Numbered from the stretch's first letter, positions 1-6,856 are shown. The stretch is DNA of 8,104 bases from Acidimicrobiaceae bacterium (GCA_947458565.1 CANGZK010000051.1:1-8104); one strand, 5' to 3'. Notes: a model not told the origin generated them from the sequence alone. Program-made: numbers and translations.

Positions 1-192
1 GTCAACAAGTTTGATTGGACCAACTTTGGTGTCGCAGAAAAATGATGTGCCTACGTCGCGGGTTTGCTCACTTATAAAGCGAATGGCGACGGCATCAGCC
101 ATCCAGTCAATGTGACGCTCGACTGGTTCGACAACTTCCCACACTCGCTGTGGTGGGGCTTGTAGATCAATGCTGACGCGAATTTTTCCCAG
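1..192 (-). CDS. SRPBCC-family (polyketide cyclase/START-like) protein, N-terminal part, cut by window edge
   Basis: The minus-strand frame from 192 down to 1 is open and gives about 64 residues. It begins GKIRVSIDLQAPPQRVWEVV, the typical first strand and helix of the SRPBCC fold, where a short strand is followed by an APP-x-x-VW motif. It continues with HIDWMADAV and a strand ending TKVGPIKLVD, matching the second half of such domains. Members bind hydrophobic ligands in a helix-grip cavity; no substrate can be named here. It lies 13 bases after the methyltransferase stop on the same strand, so the two are probably co-transcribed. The start is uncertain. No ATG, GTG or TTG lies in frame between the methyltransferase stop and the conserved region. 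A CTG at 192-190 would give a normal N-terminus, while the nearest in-frame GTG (255-253) lies inside the methyltransferase gene and would add 21 unusual residues. The C-terminus lies outside the window. Confidence 0.72.
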   Translation of the reverse strand, partial: MGKIRVSIDLQAPPQRVWEVVEPVERHIDWMADAVAIRFISEQTRDVGTSFFCDTKVGPIKLVD

Positions 193-205
193 GTCGAAAA
201 CGGTA

Positions 206-964
206 CTAGGAACTTGCCGATGGCGCGATGCCGTAGACGGTGATTTGTCGCACACTGCTCTCGGTAAACACTTCGTGCGTATATGACGACCAGCGTTGTT
301 CGACCACTAAGCCAGCCGCATGTGCCATCTCATCAACCTGGGCAACCGATGCGTAACGCACGGAGTACGGGCGCGAGATGTTGGGTGCATTGCCAGAAAC
401 TTGGGTGAATACGCCGCTGATGACTTGTGAATCGCGGTCGACTTGCCATCTACTTAAGATCTGACTTGTTGAGGTACTTCGATGTGTCGCGTCAGTCAAC
501 TGATCGGGGAGCGAATCGTCTGGTACAAAACAATCGACGATGATGTGGCCACCCGGTGTGAGGCATTGCGCTGCACGTTGCAAGCACTCACGTTGCTCGT
601 GTTCGGTCAGCAAATTGAACAGCGTGTTGTAGGCAATGAGTACAACACCAAATGGCCCGCTTGGCATGTCGCGCACCATGTGCCCGAGATGGGCATCAAC
701 TAGTGCGCCATTGGGTTTCGCACGCAACTCGTCGAGCATTGCTTGTGACGAATCGATGCCAACAACTTGCACTCCGTGCTCTGCGCCAGCCTGAGCGATA
801 GGAATTGCGAGTCGGCCTGTGCCAACACCAAGCTCGAGTACCGCACTGTTTTCAGCAAGCTGCAACACAAACTCGACGACGTCGGCGATGTTGTCGAGGT
901 CGTGATACCAGTCGTCATAGATGTCGGCAAATACGTCGCCGTACTGGTTGTGCGAATACTCCAC
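206..964 (-). CDS. Class I SAM-dependent methyltransferase
   Basis: This is a predicted cytoplasmic methyltransferase of 252 residues, a usual size for a single-domain Rossmann-fold enzyme. Motif I is ELGVGTGR at residues 44-51, which binds S-adenosylmethionine. The acidic end of strand 2 is VVGID with D71, expected to contact the ribose. VVLIAYNTLFNL (107-118) is motif IV, and PGGHIIVD (137-144) is the strand after the helix. The C-terminal half is rich in beta strands, as in small-molecule methyltransferases, but the substrate cannot be read from sequence. The GTG at 964-962 was chosen because homology-like sequence (QYGDVFADIYDDWY) begins a few residues later, and GGTGG lies about 12 bases upstream as a weak ribosome site. 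The frame stays open to 1150, but that stretch is antisense to the desulfurase gene and has no protein-like character. The stop is TAG. It leads a pair with the SRPBCC gene and diverges from the desulfurase gene. Confidence 0.86.
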   Translation of the reverse strand: MEYSHNQYGDVFADIYDDWYHDLDNIADVVEFVLQLAENSAVLELGVGTGRLAIPIAQAGAEHGVQVVGIDSSQAMLDELRAKPNGALVDAHLGHMVRDMPSGPFGVVLIAYNTLFNLLTEHEQRECLQRAAQCLTPGGHIIVDCFVPDDSLPDQLTDATHRSTSTSQILSRWQVDRDSQVISGVFTQVSGNAPNISRPYSVRYASVAQVDEMAHAAGLVVEQRWSSYTHEVFTESSVRQITVYGIAPSASS

Positions 965-1014
965 ACCTCTATTCCACCACCTGCAGCGAATAAACCAGTA
1001 GTACCCTTGAACGA
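965..1014. promoter_or_regulatory. Divergent intergenic region between methyltransferase and cysteine desulfurase
   Basis: These 50 bases separate two divergent starts and must hold promoter elements for both unless transcripts begin elsewhere. On the plus strand TACCCT (1002-1007) fits the loose TANNNT form of an actinobacterial -10 box. It ends exactly 7 bases before the ATG at 1015, the geometry expected for a leaderless transcript, and no Shine-Dalgarno sequence precedes that ATG. No good -35 box is visible. On the minus strand no clear -10 element is seen, but GGTGG at 977-981 may serve as a weak ribosome site for the methyltransferase. The promoter assignment is inference. Confidence 0.35.
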
Positions 1015-2148
1015 ATGGTGACGTACCTCGACCACGCGGCTTCAACGCCCATGCGCCACGAGGCAATCGAGGCCATGACACCATTTCTCGACAACCTGTA
1101 TGCCAACCCTTCTGGGTCGCACCGGTTTGCTCGGGTTGCGCGCAAAGCACTCGATGAGGCCCGCGATGTGGTGGCCGAAGCGCTGGGGTGCAATGCCGGC
1201 GAAGTGATTTTTACAAGTGGTGGTACTGAAGGCGATAACTCGGCAGTGTTGGGCACCGTGCGCAAATTGGGTGGAGTAGCAGTGTGCACCGCAACCGAGC
1301 ATCATGCTGTGTTGCATTGTGTCGAGCACGTTGATGGCGTAGTGGTGCGAGTCAACAATGTTGGTTCTGTAGATCTTGATGATTTGGCACGAGTGTTGCA
1401 AGAGGCAACACCAGAAAAGCCAATCACCGTGGTGTCGGTGATGGCAGTAAATAATGAAGTTGGCACAATCACGCCAATGCGCGACGTTGCTCGCATCGTG
1501 CGCAAACATGCACCGAACGCTTTGCTTCACACCGACGCTGTGCAAGCAGCGTGTTGGCTCGACTTGCGTGAGATCACTCCGCTTGTAGACGCGCTCTCGT
1601 TGTCGGCACACAAATTTGGTGGACCAAAAGGTGTTGGCATCATGGTGCTGAAAGCTGGTAAACAACTTGAGCCAATGATCTTTGGTGGCGGACAAGAGCG
1701 CGACAGGCGCAGTGGCACGCACAACGTTGCGGGCATTATCGGCGCAGCAACTGCATTGCATTTCACCGACATCACTCGTGCCGACGAAAATGAGCGAGTC
1801 ACCAAGCTGCGCGACCGCCTTGTAGACGACATTGTTGCCGCATTGCCAGACGTGCTCGAAACAGTGCCGCGTGAGCACCGTGTGCCGGGTGTTGCTCACC
1901 TTTGTATAAAAGGTATTGAGAGCGAGGCATTGCTGTTTTTGCTCGACCAAGCCGACGTGTGCGCATCAGCTGCATCGGCTTGTGCAAGTGGTGCGATGGA
2001 ACCTTCTCATGTGCTCGCAGCGATGGGTCTTTCTCGCGAGTGGACAAACGGTGCTCTGAGGCTCAGCCTTGGCCACACCACTACTGATGCCGACATTGAT
2101 ACTGCGGTCAGCACCATTGTGGGCGCTGTTACGCAATTGCGTCGTTAG
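1015..2148 (+). CDS. iscS: Cysteine desulfurase, IscS/NifS type
   Basis: A PLP-dependent enzyme of 377 residues that converts cysteine to alanine and holds the sulfur as a persulfide, for iron-sulfur clusters and tRNA thiolation. Visible landmarks are YLDHAAST at residues 4-11, FTSGGTEGDNSAV (66-78), TEHHAVL with H96 expected to stack on PLP, NNEVGT (146-151), HTDAVQ (172-177) with D174 and Q177 contacting the cofactor, and SAHKFGGPKG with K200 as the PLP-binding lysine. SGTHNVAGI (233-241) follows. The mobile loop SACASGAMEPSHVL carries the sulfur-accepting C323. All key residues are present and the length is normal. The start is ATG 1015 or the adjacent GTG 1018; no ribosome site is evident. 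The stop TAG is 10 bases before mnmA, as in the iscS-trmU pair of mycobacteria, which suggests that its sulfur is passed to MnmA. Whether it also serves cluster assembly cannot be told. Confidence 0.93.
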   Translation: MVTYLDHAASTPMRHEAIEAMTPFLDNLYANPSGSHRFARVARKALDEARDVVAEALGCNAGEVIFTSGGTEGDNSAVLGTVRKLGGVAVCTATEHHAVLHCVEHVDGVVVRVNNVGSVDLDDLARVLQEATPEKPITVVSVMAVNNEVGTITPMRDVARIVRKHAPNALLHTDAVQAACWLDLREITPLVDALSLSAHKFGGPKGVGIMVLKAGKQLEPMIFGGGQERDRRSGTHNVAGIIGAATALHFTDITRADENERVTKLRDRLVDDIVAALPDVLETVPREHRVPGVAHLCIKGIESEALLFLLDQADVCASAASACASGAMEPSHVLAAMGLSREWTNGALRLSLGHTTTDADIDTAVSTIVGAVTQLRR

Positions 2149-2158
2149 CCTTTAGAGC

Positions 2159-3229
2159 ATGAAAGTGCTCGTGGCCATGTCTGGAGGCGTCGATTCGTCG
2201 GTCGCCGCAGCCGAGCTGAAAGATGCTGGTCATGAAGTAGTTGGAGTGACCATGCGCCTGTGGGGTGGCGAAAGCGACACCGGTTGCTGCTCAGTTTCTG
2301 ATGTTGACGATGCGCGCCGTGTTGCGCAACAACTGGGTATTGATCACTTGGTGTTCAACTTTTCGGATGATTTCAATACGCATGTTGTAGACCCATACGT
2401 AAAGGCTCACGTTGATGGCTTTACGCCAAACCCATGTATTGAGTGCAATCGTCACCTCAAGTTTGATCGCTTGAGCGAGCGAGCACGTCTGCTTGGTTTT
2501 GATGCTGTTGCAACTGGTCACCATGCACGAATCGAAAAAGATGATGAGGGCACAATGCGACTTGCTCGCGGTGCCGATGATGCCAAAGATCAGAGTTATG
2601 TAGTGCACATGCTTGATCAAAAAGAGTTGGCATTCACTATGTTTCCAGTTGGACATCTCACAAAATCGCAAGTGCGCGACAGAGCGGTTGAATTGGGATT
2701 GCGTACTGCAACAAAACCAGACAGCCAAGACGTGTGCTTCATTAGTAAGACTGGTGGGCGCGAAACATTCTTGGGCAACCGAATTCCGTTTCGTCCTGCA
2801 CAAGTAGTAAACGAAGACGGCTCGGCAGCGGGCAGAGTCGAAGCACTTGAGCTCGTAACGATTGGTCAGCGCAAAGGCCTCGGTCTGCCAGGTGGTGGGC
2901 CAAAGCAATACGTGGTCGATGTTGATACGCCAAATGCACGCATCACAGTGGGTGACGAGTCAAAGCTGTTTTGCACATCGGTAGTTGTGAATAACATTGT
3001 GTGGTCTGATGCGGCTGACGCACAAAGATTGCGCGTCAATACTGATGTGCTCGTGCAATCAAGCGCTCACGGTGCGGCAATCCCTGCAACTGTTGAAGTG
3101 TTGAGTGAAGCTGAGGTGCGCTTGACATGGCGCGAACCGCAACGCCGAATTGCCCCAGGCCAAAGTGTTGTGTTGTACGAAGTAACAAACAGCTTTGTTC
3201 TTGCCGGTGGGATTGCTTGCGCAAACTAA
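2159..3229 (+). CDS. mnmA: tRNA-specific 2-thiouridylase MnmA (TrmU)
   Basis: This cytoplasmic enzyme of 356 residues activates the wobble uridine U34 of Lys, Glu and Gln tRNAs with ATP and replaces its 2-oxygen by sulfur. The N-terminal PP-loop SGGVDSS is at residues 8-14. GVTMRLW (29-35) and CCSVSDVDDARRVA (43-56) are strongly conserved in the family. PNPCIECN carries C93, the nucleophile equivalent to Cys102 of the E. coli enzyme. AKDQSY (142-147) contacts tRNA, and DSQDVCFI carries C193, equivalent to Cys199, which holds the persulfide. TIGQRKGLGLPGG (234-246) opens the central domain, and a C-terminal beta barrel ends with IAPGQSVVLYE. Length and motifs are complete. It starts at ATG, 10 bases after the desulfurase stop with only a weak AGAG upstream, so translation is probably coupled. 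Its last 13 bases overlap the proposed start of the M14 peptidase gene. Confidence 0.96.
   Translation: MKVLVAMSGGVDSSVAAAELKDAGHEVVGVTMRLWGGESDTGCCSVSDVDDARRVAQQLGIDHLVFNFSDDFNTHVVDPYVKAHVDGFTPNPCIECNRHLKFDRLSERARLLGFDAVATGHHARIEKDDEGTMRLARGADDAKDQSYVVHMLDQKELAFTMFPVGHLTKSQVRDRAVELGLRTATKPDSQDVCFISKTGGRETFLGNRIPFRPAQVVNEDGSAAGRVEALELVTIGQRKGLGLPGGGPKQYVVDVDTPNARITVGDESKLFCTSVVVNNIVWSDAADAQRLRVNTDVLVQSSAHGAAIPATVEVLSEAEVRLTWREPQRRIAPGQSVVLYEVTNSFVLAGGIACAN
3206..3211 (+). promoter_or_regulatory. Ribosome binding site deciding the M14 peptidase start
   Basis: GGTGGG inside the end of mnmA lies 5 bases before a TTG at 3217. This TTG begins a clean signal peptide, whereas the upstream ATG at 3127 would add 30 Cys- and Arg-rich residues translated from mnmA out of frame. 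The site and the signal peptide together support the TTG start. Confidence 0.6.
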
Positions 3230-3978
3230 AGGCGTTTGCGGTAGTAATTGGATTGTTGGGCACTGCGTTTGTGGCGCAATCTGCTCAAGCACAATCAAGT
3301 TCATTTCTTGAAAGACGTGTCATTGGTACAAGTGTTCTTGGCACACCGATAGAGGCTGTACGACTCGGCACTAAAGGTGGAGTAGTTGTTGTCGTTGTTG
3401 GAGTGATTCACGGCAATGAGGCCGCTGGATTATTGATCACGGACAGACTGCAAGAATTAGTAGTGCCGACGGGGATTGATTTGTGGGTAATTCCCACCAT
3501 GAACCCAGATGGCACAGCTCTCGATCAACGCGGCAATGCCAATCAAGTCGATCTCAATCGCAACTTTCCGTACAACTGGAAAAAGATGGGCAAGCCGGGG
3601 TATTGGCAATTTGCTGGCAAGAGCAAAGCATCAGAGCCAGAGACCAAAGCCGTTGTTGCGTTTATGCGTCAGATCAAACCGGCGCTGGGTGTTTGGTATC
3701 ACCAAGATCTCAACATCATCTCGCCAGGAAAAGGATTTGAAGGCAAATTGCGTTCGACCTATTCACGGCTCACGGGAATACCGATCAAGCGCATTACGGG
3801 CGGTACCTATACGGGTGTGGCTGCTACCTGGCAGCGCCGAAGCGTGAAAGACGGCATGGCGTTTGTTGTTGAGTTGGGAGAAACTCTCAATTTGACCCAA
3901 GCACAAGTGCACGCAAACGCTGTGCTCAATATTTCAATGCTGTTGCGAGACGCTCCATCTAGCAAACTAGGCAAGTGA
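3217..3978 (+). CDS. Secreted M14-family zinc carboxypeptidase, murein peptide amidase (MpaA)-like
   Basis: A predicted exported metallopeptidase of 253 residues. From the TTG start it has a signal peptide: RKLK, then a hydrophobic stretch AFAVVIGLLGTAFVA, then QSAQA with likely cleavage after residue 25. The catalytic domain shows IHGNEAAG with zinc ligands H65 and E68, NPDG (96-99), R105 in DQRGN, DLNRNFP with N114 and R115 that bind the substrate carboxylate, YHQD with H162 as third zinc ligand, and FVVELGE with E219 as catalytic glutamate. The opening IGTSVLGTPIEAVRLG and the DLNRNFP context resemble MpaA-like enzymes that cut gamma-D-glutamyl-diaminopimelate bonds in wall peptides; that substrate is inference. 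It overlaps mnmA by 13 bases and the next gene by 4, so it sits in the middle of the operon. Its TGA is followed two codons later by an in-frame TAG. Confidence 0.87.
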   Translation: MRKLKAFAVVIGLLGTAFVAQSAQAQSSSFLERRVIGTSVLGTPIEAVRLGTKGGVVVVVVGVIHGNEAAGLLITDRLQELVVPTGIDLWVIPTMNPDGTALDQRGNANQVDLNRNFPYNWKKMGKPGYWQFAGKSKASEPETKAVVAFMRQIKPALGVWYHQDLNIISPGKGFEGKLRSTYSRLTGIPIKRITGGTYTGVAATWQRRSVKDGMAFVVELGETLNLTQAQVHANAVLNISMLLRDAPSSKLGK

Positions 3979-4760
3979 AAATAGAGAAGAAGCGCGCCCT
4001 CATCTTGATGGGCTTCGGCGTCGGTGCCGGCTTGTTGTCTGGCTTATTCGGTCTTGGCGGCGGCATCATCATTGTGCCTGGCCTCATGTTTGCATTGAAG
4101 ATGGATCAGCGCCTTGCTCATGGCACGTCACTCGGCGGAGTATTTCTCATTTCGTGTGCAAGTTTCGTGACGTACTGGAGTCACGACGAAGTTGATTGGC
4201 ATGTTGTGTTGTGGTTGGCGCTCGGTTCGGTTTGTGGCTCGCTCATTGGTGCACGCTTGTTGGCGACGTTGTCAAAACGTACTTTGACCATTTCGTTTAT
4301 TGCAGTACTTGTGATTGCGGGTGTGCGCATGTTTTTCAAGATCGATTCCTCAGGCACCATGGTGATCAATGCACCGACTGCAGCATGGCTTGTGTTTATC
4401 GGAGTCATCGTTGGTGCAATTGCTGGAATGCTTGGCATCGGTGGTGGACTGATGACTGTTCCAATTTTGGTTGTGCTATTCCACGTGTCACCCGCACTTG
4501 CTAAAGGCACATCACTCGCCGTCGTGATTCCCACTGCATTTTCGGGAACTCTGCAGAATTTTAGAAATAAGAATGCTGATTTGTCGGCAGCCGGAATCGT
4601 CAGTGTTACCGGAATATTTTCGGCAATCGGTGGAAGCTGGCTCGCGACGCGAATGGATGATGTGATTTCGAACTTCTTGTTTGCAGTCCTCTTGATCGTT
4701 ATCGCAGGAAGAATGTTGCTGCAACTGCGAAAGACGAGTGCTACGGCAATAGCCGAGTAA
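3975..4760 (+). CDS. TauE/SafE-family (DUF81) membrane anion exporter
   Basis: An integral membrane protein of 261 residues with about eight hydrophobic segments. It shows the internal duplication typical of the family: GLLSGLFGLGGGIIIVPGL (19-37) is repeated as GAIAGMLGIGGGLMTVPIL (147-165), and AHGTSLGG (48-55) as AKGTSLAV (176-183). Members export or import sulfite, sulfoacetate, taurine-derived or other organic anions; the substrate here is not known. It starts at GTG, sharing GTGA with the stop of the peptidase gene, and AGG lies a few bases upstream. It is the last gene of the plus-strand operon with the desulfurase and mnmA, which makes a sulfur-containing anion an attractive but unproven cargo. 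Its 3' end overlaps the convergent aminotransferase gene by 20 bases. Confidence 0.9.
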   Translation: MKIEKKRALILMGFGVGAGLLSGLFGLGGGIIIVPGLMFALKMDQRLAHGTSLGGVFLISCASFVTYWSHDEVDWHVVLWLALGSVCGSLIGARLLATLSKRTLTISFIAVLVIAGVRMFFKIDSSGTMVINAPTAAWLVFIGVIVGAIAGMLGIGGGLMTVPILVVLFHVSPALAKGTSLAVVIPTAFSGTLQNFRNKNADLSAAGIVSVTGIFSAIGGSWLATRMDDVISNFLFAVLLIVIAGRMLLQLRKTSATAIAE

Positions 4761-5919
4761 TACCTACAAGCGCTTCGTATTGGTCAACTTCGTTATACAT
4801 GTGTGCAGAGATGCGCACGTAACTGTTGCCCCGCACAGTCATAAATGAACACTCTGCGTTGAGTTCAATGCCGCAGCGCTCAATTAATGAATCGATTTGT
4901 GATTTGTCGAGAGGCGCGGTTGTCGGCAATTGAATCATGCGCATCCACGGTGCTTCGATAGCTCCTGCTAAATGATCATCAACGCCCCATGCTGTTCTCA
5001 ATAACGCAGCCGCACCATCGGCAACCCCGCGGTTGTGGGTGTTGCGCTCTGCCCAACTCCACTGTTCTTGAAATGCAATAGCGGCAGGTACACAGAGATA
5101 CGCCGAGTAATCGCTAGTGCCTTGCCACTCAAATGATGCGGGAAAACCTTCATCAAAACCCCATGAAGGCGCGAGTGGGTTCATTAATGCAGCGATTTCG
5201 TCGGACCCGCAAATCAGTGCAGCGGCTGGGCGCGGCGCACAGAGTCACTTGTGCAAATTGCCCACCCAGACATCGAAACCAACAGGAAGCGGCTGCTCGA
5301 GCATGCCGGCTGAGTGCGCTGCATCGATAACGAAACGAATGTGTGGGTGAGTGGCACGTAGCAAGGCAATGATGTCGGAAACTGGCAATAACACACCGGT
5401 CTCGGACGTGATGTGATCGAGCACAACGATTGTTGGCGCGTTGTCGGCAGGCATGAGTGCACGAATGCGCGACGAAATTACTTCGGCGCTCACATCGGCG
5501 GGGTACACCAAGTCGGCAACGCTGTACGTTGCATTGCTGCGAAACGCAATGTGTTGCATGCCGTGCAGCACGCCTCCGTATCCGAGCGATGTTGCGATCA
5601 AATGCGCCTGCTGTTTTTGTGCATTGGCATCGTCGACCAAAGCCTGCAAGGCAGTAACTACGCCTTGTGACGCATTGGGCACAAATGCAAAGTGCTCTGG
5701 TGCAATACCAAACCAATAGGCAACAATGTGCCGGGCCTCGATCATCAAATTGGGCATCTCGGAACGAAACCATCTGTTTGGGTTCGCACTCGCACGATCT
5801 TGAAATGCATTCTGTACTTCTTGCACGCGCACAGGCACACTTCCGTAACTGCCATGGTTGAGATAGGCAATCGATTTATCGAGTTGCCATAGATGTGCCC
5901 ACTGATTGTGTTGGATCAT
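4741..5919 (-). pseudogene. Class V aminotransferase (isopenicillin N epimerase-like), interrupted by one in-frame TGA
   Basis: A PLP-dependent enzyme frame of 392 codons with a single internal TGA at 5247-5245 (codon 225). Before it: YLNHGSYGSVP (19-29), PNASQGVVTAL (81-91), LDHITSETG (168-175), the cofactor aspartate in IDAAHSAG (D199, H202), and GNLHK with PLP lysine K224. The family continues here with Trp; this gene has TGA, then LCAPRP. After it: LAPSWGFDEGFP, TSDYSAYLCVPAAI and SYVRISAHMYNEVDQYEAL, all conserved. The frame is the same on both sides with no other damage, so one G-to-A change (C-to-T on plus) explains it. The product stopped at K224 would lack the C-terminal domain and be inactive. 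It begins at ATG, 10 bases after the hisN-type gene on the same strand. Whether it is a fresh pseudogene, an error or a readthrough gene cannot be settled here. Its reaction is unknown; related enzymes act as epimerases, desulfurases or lyases. Confidence 0.85.
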
Positions 5920-5929
5920 TTACGACAAC

Positions 5930-6721
5930 CTATTGCAAGCGAGCAATGGTTTCGGAATGCAATATTCCGTTGCTACTGATCGATGAGTCTGCTCGCCAGT
6001 CGGCAACGCCGAATCGATTGGTGATGGTGCCACCGGCTTCTTGCAGGATGGGGTATATGGCTGCATTGTCGTATGGCTGCAAGCCGATCACGTCGACTGC
6101 AACATCGATGGCACCTTGGGCAACAAGCATGTGTTGCCAAAAATCTCCGAAGCCACGAGCACGTAACGCATCGGTTTGTAGCTGCACCAACTTTGGGATG
6201 CCACCAACTGCTTGCCAACCTGCATTGGGCGTTGTGCTCACGTGCGCCTCCGCAATGGTTTGTGTTTTTGACACGTATATACGTGTGGCATCGCGACCAG
6301 CGTTCGAGAAGAATGCGCCGCCGCCAGTAGAAGCCCACCAACGAAACCCCATGGCTGGAGCAGAGACCACACCCAGCACGGGCACGCCGTTGTGCACCAA
6401 TGCAATGAGCGTTGCCCACACAGGTACGCCGCGCACAAAGTTGGTGGTGCCATCAATCGGGTCGATGACCCACTGGTACTCGGCATCGGCTGGCCCGGAC
6501 ACACCAAATTCCTCGCCATAGATGCTGTAGGCGGGTCGCTCGGCCGTGAGCACTTTGACGATGGCTTGCTCAGTTGCGCGGTCGATCTCGGTGACTTCGC
6601 TGTTGTCGGCCTTGCGCGAGACCCCAAATTGGCGACTCGTAAACCCAGAAAGGCTTACCCCGTCGGCGATTGCCGCCACCCGAAGGGCAATTTCAAGATC
6701 AGACTTAAGGGGCGACACCAC
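5930..6721 (-). CDS. hisN: Histidinol-phosphatase, inositol monophosphatase fold (HisN type)
   Basis: A cytoplasmic metal-dependent phosphatase of 263 residues, normal for the family. Metal-binding motifs are GEEFG (69-73, with E70 and E71), DPIDGT (87-92) and PYDNAA with D218. The stretch after DPIDGT, NFVRGVPVWATLIAL (94-108), followed by GVVSAPAMGFRWWAS, is typical of actinobacterial histidinol-phosphatases rather than of generic inositol monophosphatases. The PYD in place of WD at the last metal site also fits that group. The likely reaction is histidinol phosphate to histidinol, the next-to-last step of histidine synthesis; a role on inositol phosphate or another sugar phosphate is the alternative. 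Two GTG codons in a row (6721 and 6718) can start it, with no Shine-Dalgarno sequence. It precedes the aminotransferase by 10 bases. A perfect 16-base palindrome lies inside the gene at 6271-6286. Confidence 0.82.
   Translation of the reverse strand: MVSPLKSDLEIALRVAAIADGVSLSGFTSRQFGVSRKADNSEVTEIDRATEQAIVKVLTAERPAYSIYGEEFGVSGPADAEYQWVIDPIDGTTNFVRGVPVWATLIALVHNGVPVLGVVSAPAMGFRWWASTGGGAFFSNAGRDATRIYVSKTQTIAEAHVSTTPNAGWQAVGGIPKLVQLQTDALRARGFGDFWQHMLVAQGAIDVAVDVIGLQPYDNAAIYPILQEAGGTITNRFGVADWRADSSISSNGILHSETIARLQ
6271..6286. repeat. Perfect 16-base palindrome inside hisN-type gene
   Basis: ACACGTATATACGTGT reads identically on both strands. It encodes TRIYVS in the phosphatase, in a surface region between the DPIDGT motif and the C-terminal metal site. 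It may be chance, or a binding site for a dimeric protein; nothing around it supports a terminator. Confidence 0.9.
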
Positions 6722-6820
6722 GTGGAGTGTAGGCGGACATTGGGTTTGGCTATTGGCAGCCTGATAGCCGAATTAACCCTATTTTATGGGCGAATCTGAT
6801 TACGATTGAAAGATAATACT

Positions 6821-6846
6821 AATTCAATTTGTGAAAGTCATGAATT
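6821..6846. repeat. Inverted repeat AATTCA-N14-TGAATT in lipoprotein leader
   Basis: AATTCA (6821-6826) and TGAATT (6841-6846) are perfect inverted arms with a 14-base spacer, placed just downstream of the GATAAT element. The arrangement could be an operator for a dimeric regulator, but 6-base AT-rich arms are also expected by chance. Confidence 0.3.
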
Positions 6847-6856
6847 GCACCGATGC

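Noticed and set aside
965..1150. N-terminal extension of the methyltransferase up to 1150
   Set aside because: The extra 62 residues are antisense to the desulfurase start and look non-protein-like; the conserved part begins just after the GTG at 964.
1042..1950. Long open frame antisense to the cysteine desulfurase gene (302 codons)
   Set aside because: The translation is rich in Cys, His and Trp with no recognisable motif, and the opposite strand encodes a complete, motif-perfect enzyme. It is a frame shadow.
3127..3216. ATG 3127 as start of the M14 peptidase
   Set aside because: It would place 30 Cys- and Arg-rich residues before the signal peptide and overlap mnmA by about 100 bases; TTG 3217 has a ribosome site and a standard signal peptide.
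4741..5184. C-terminal part of the aminotransferase as a separate gene starting at ATG 5184
   Set aside because: It is in the same frame as the upstream part, has only the second half of a known enzyme, and conserved residues lie before the ATG.
5245..5247. Selenocysteine insertion at the internal TGA
   Set aside because: The family has Trp, not Cys, at this position, and no selenocysteine-related gene is in the window.
5153..5773. Open frame of 206 codons on the minus strand overlapping the aminotransferase in another frame
   Set aside because: It is Arg/Cys-rich with no family features; the alternative frame is clearly conserved on both sides of the TGA.
4741..5919. General reassignment of TGA to Trp in this organism
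   Set aside because: About 45 Trp codons in the other genes and in this one are TGG and only one would be TGA; a reassigned code would normally show many more.
5895..6521. Plus-strand frame of 208 codons antisense to the hisN-type gene
   Set aside because: Pro/Ser/Thr/Cys-rich translation without motifs; it mirrors the codon bias of the real gene.
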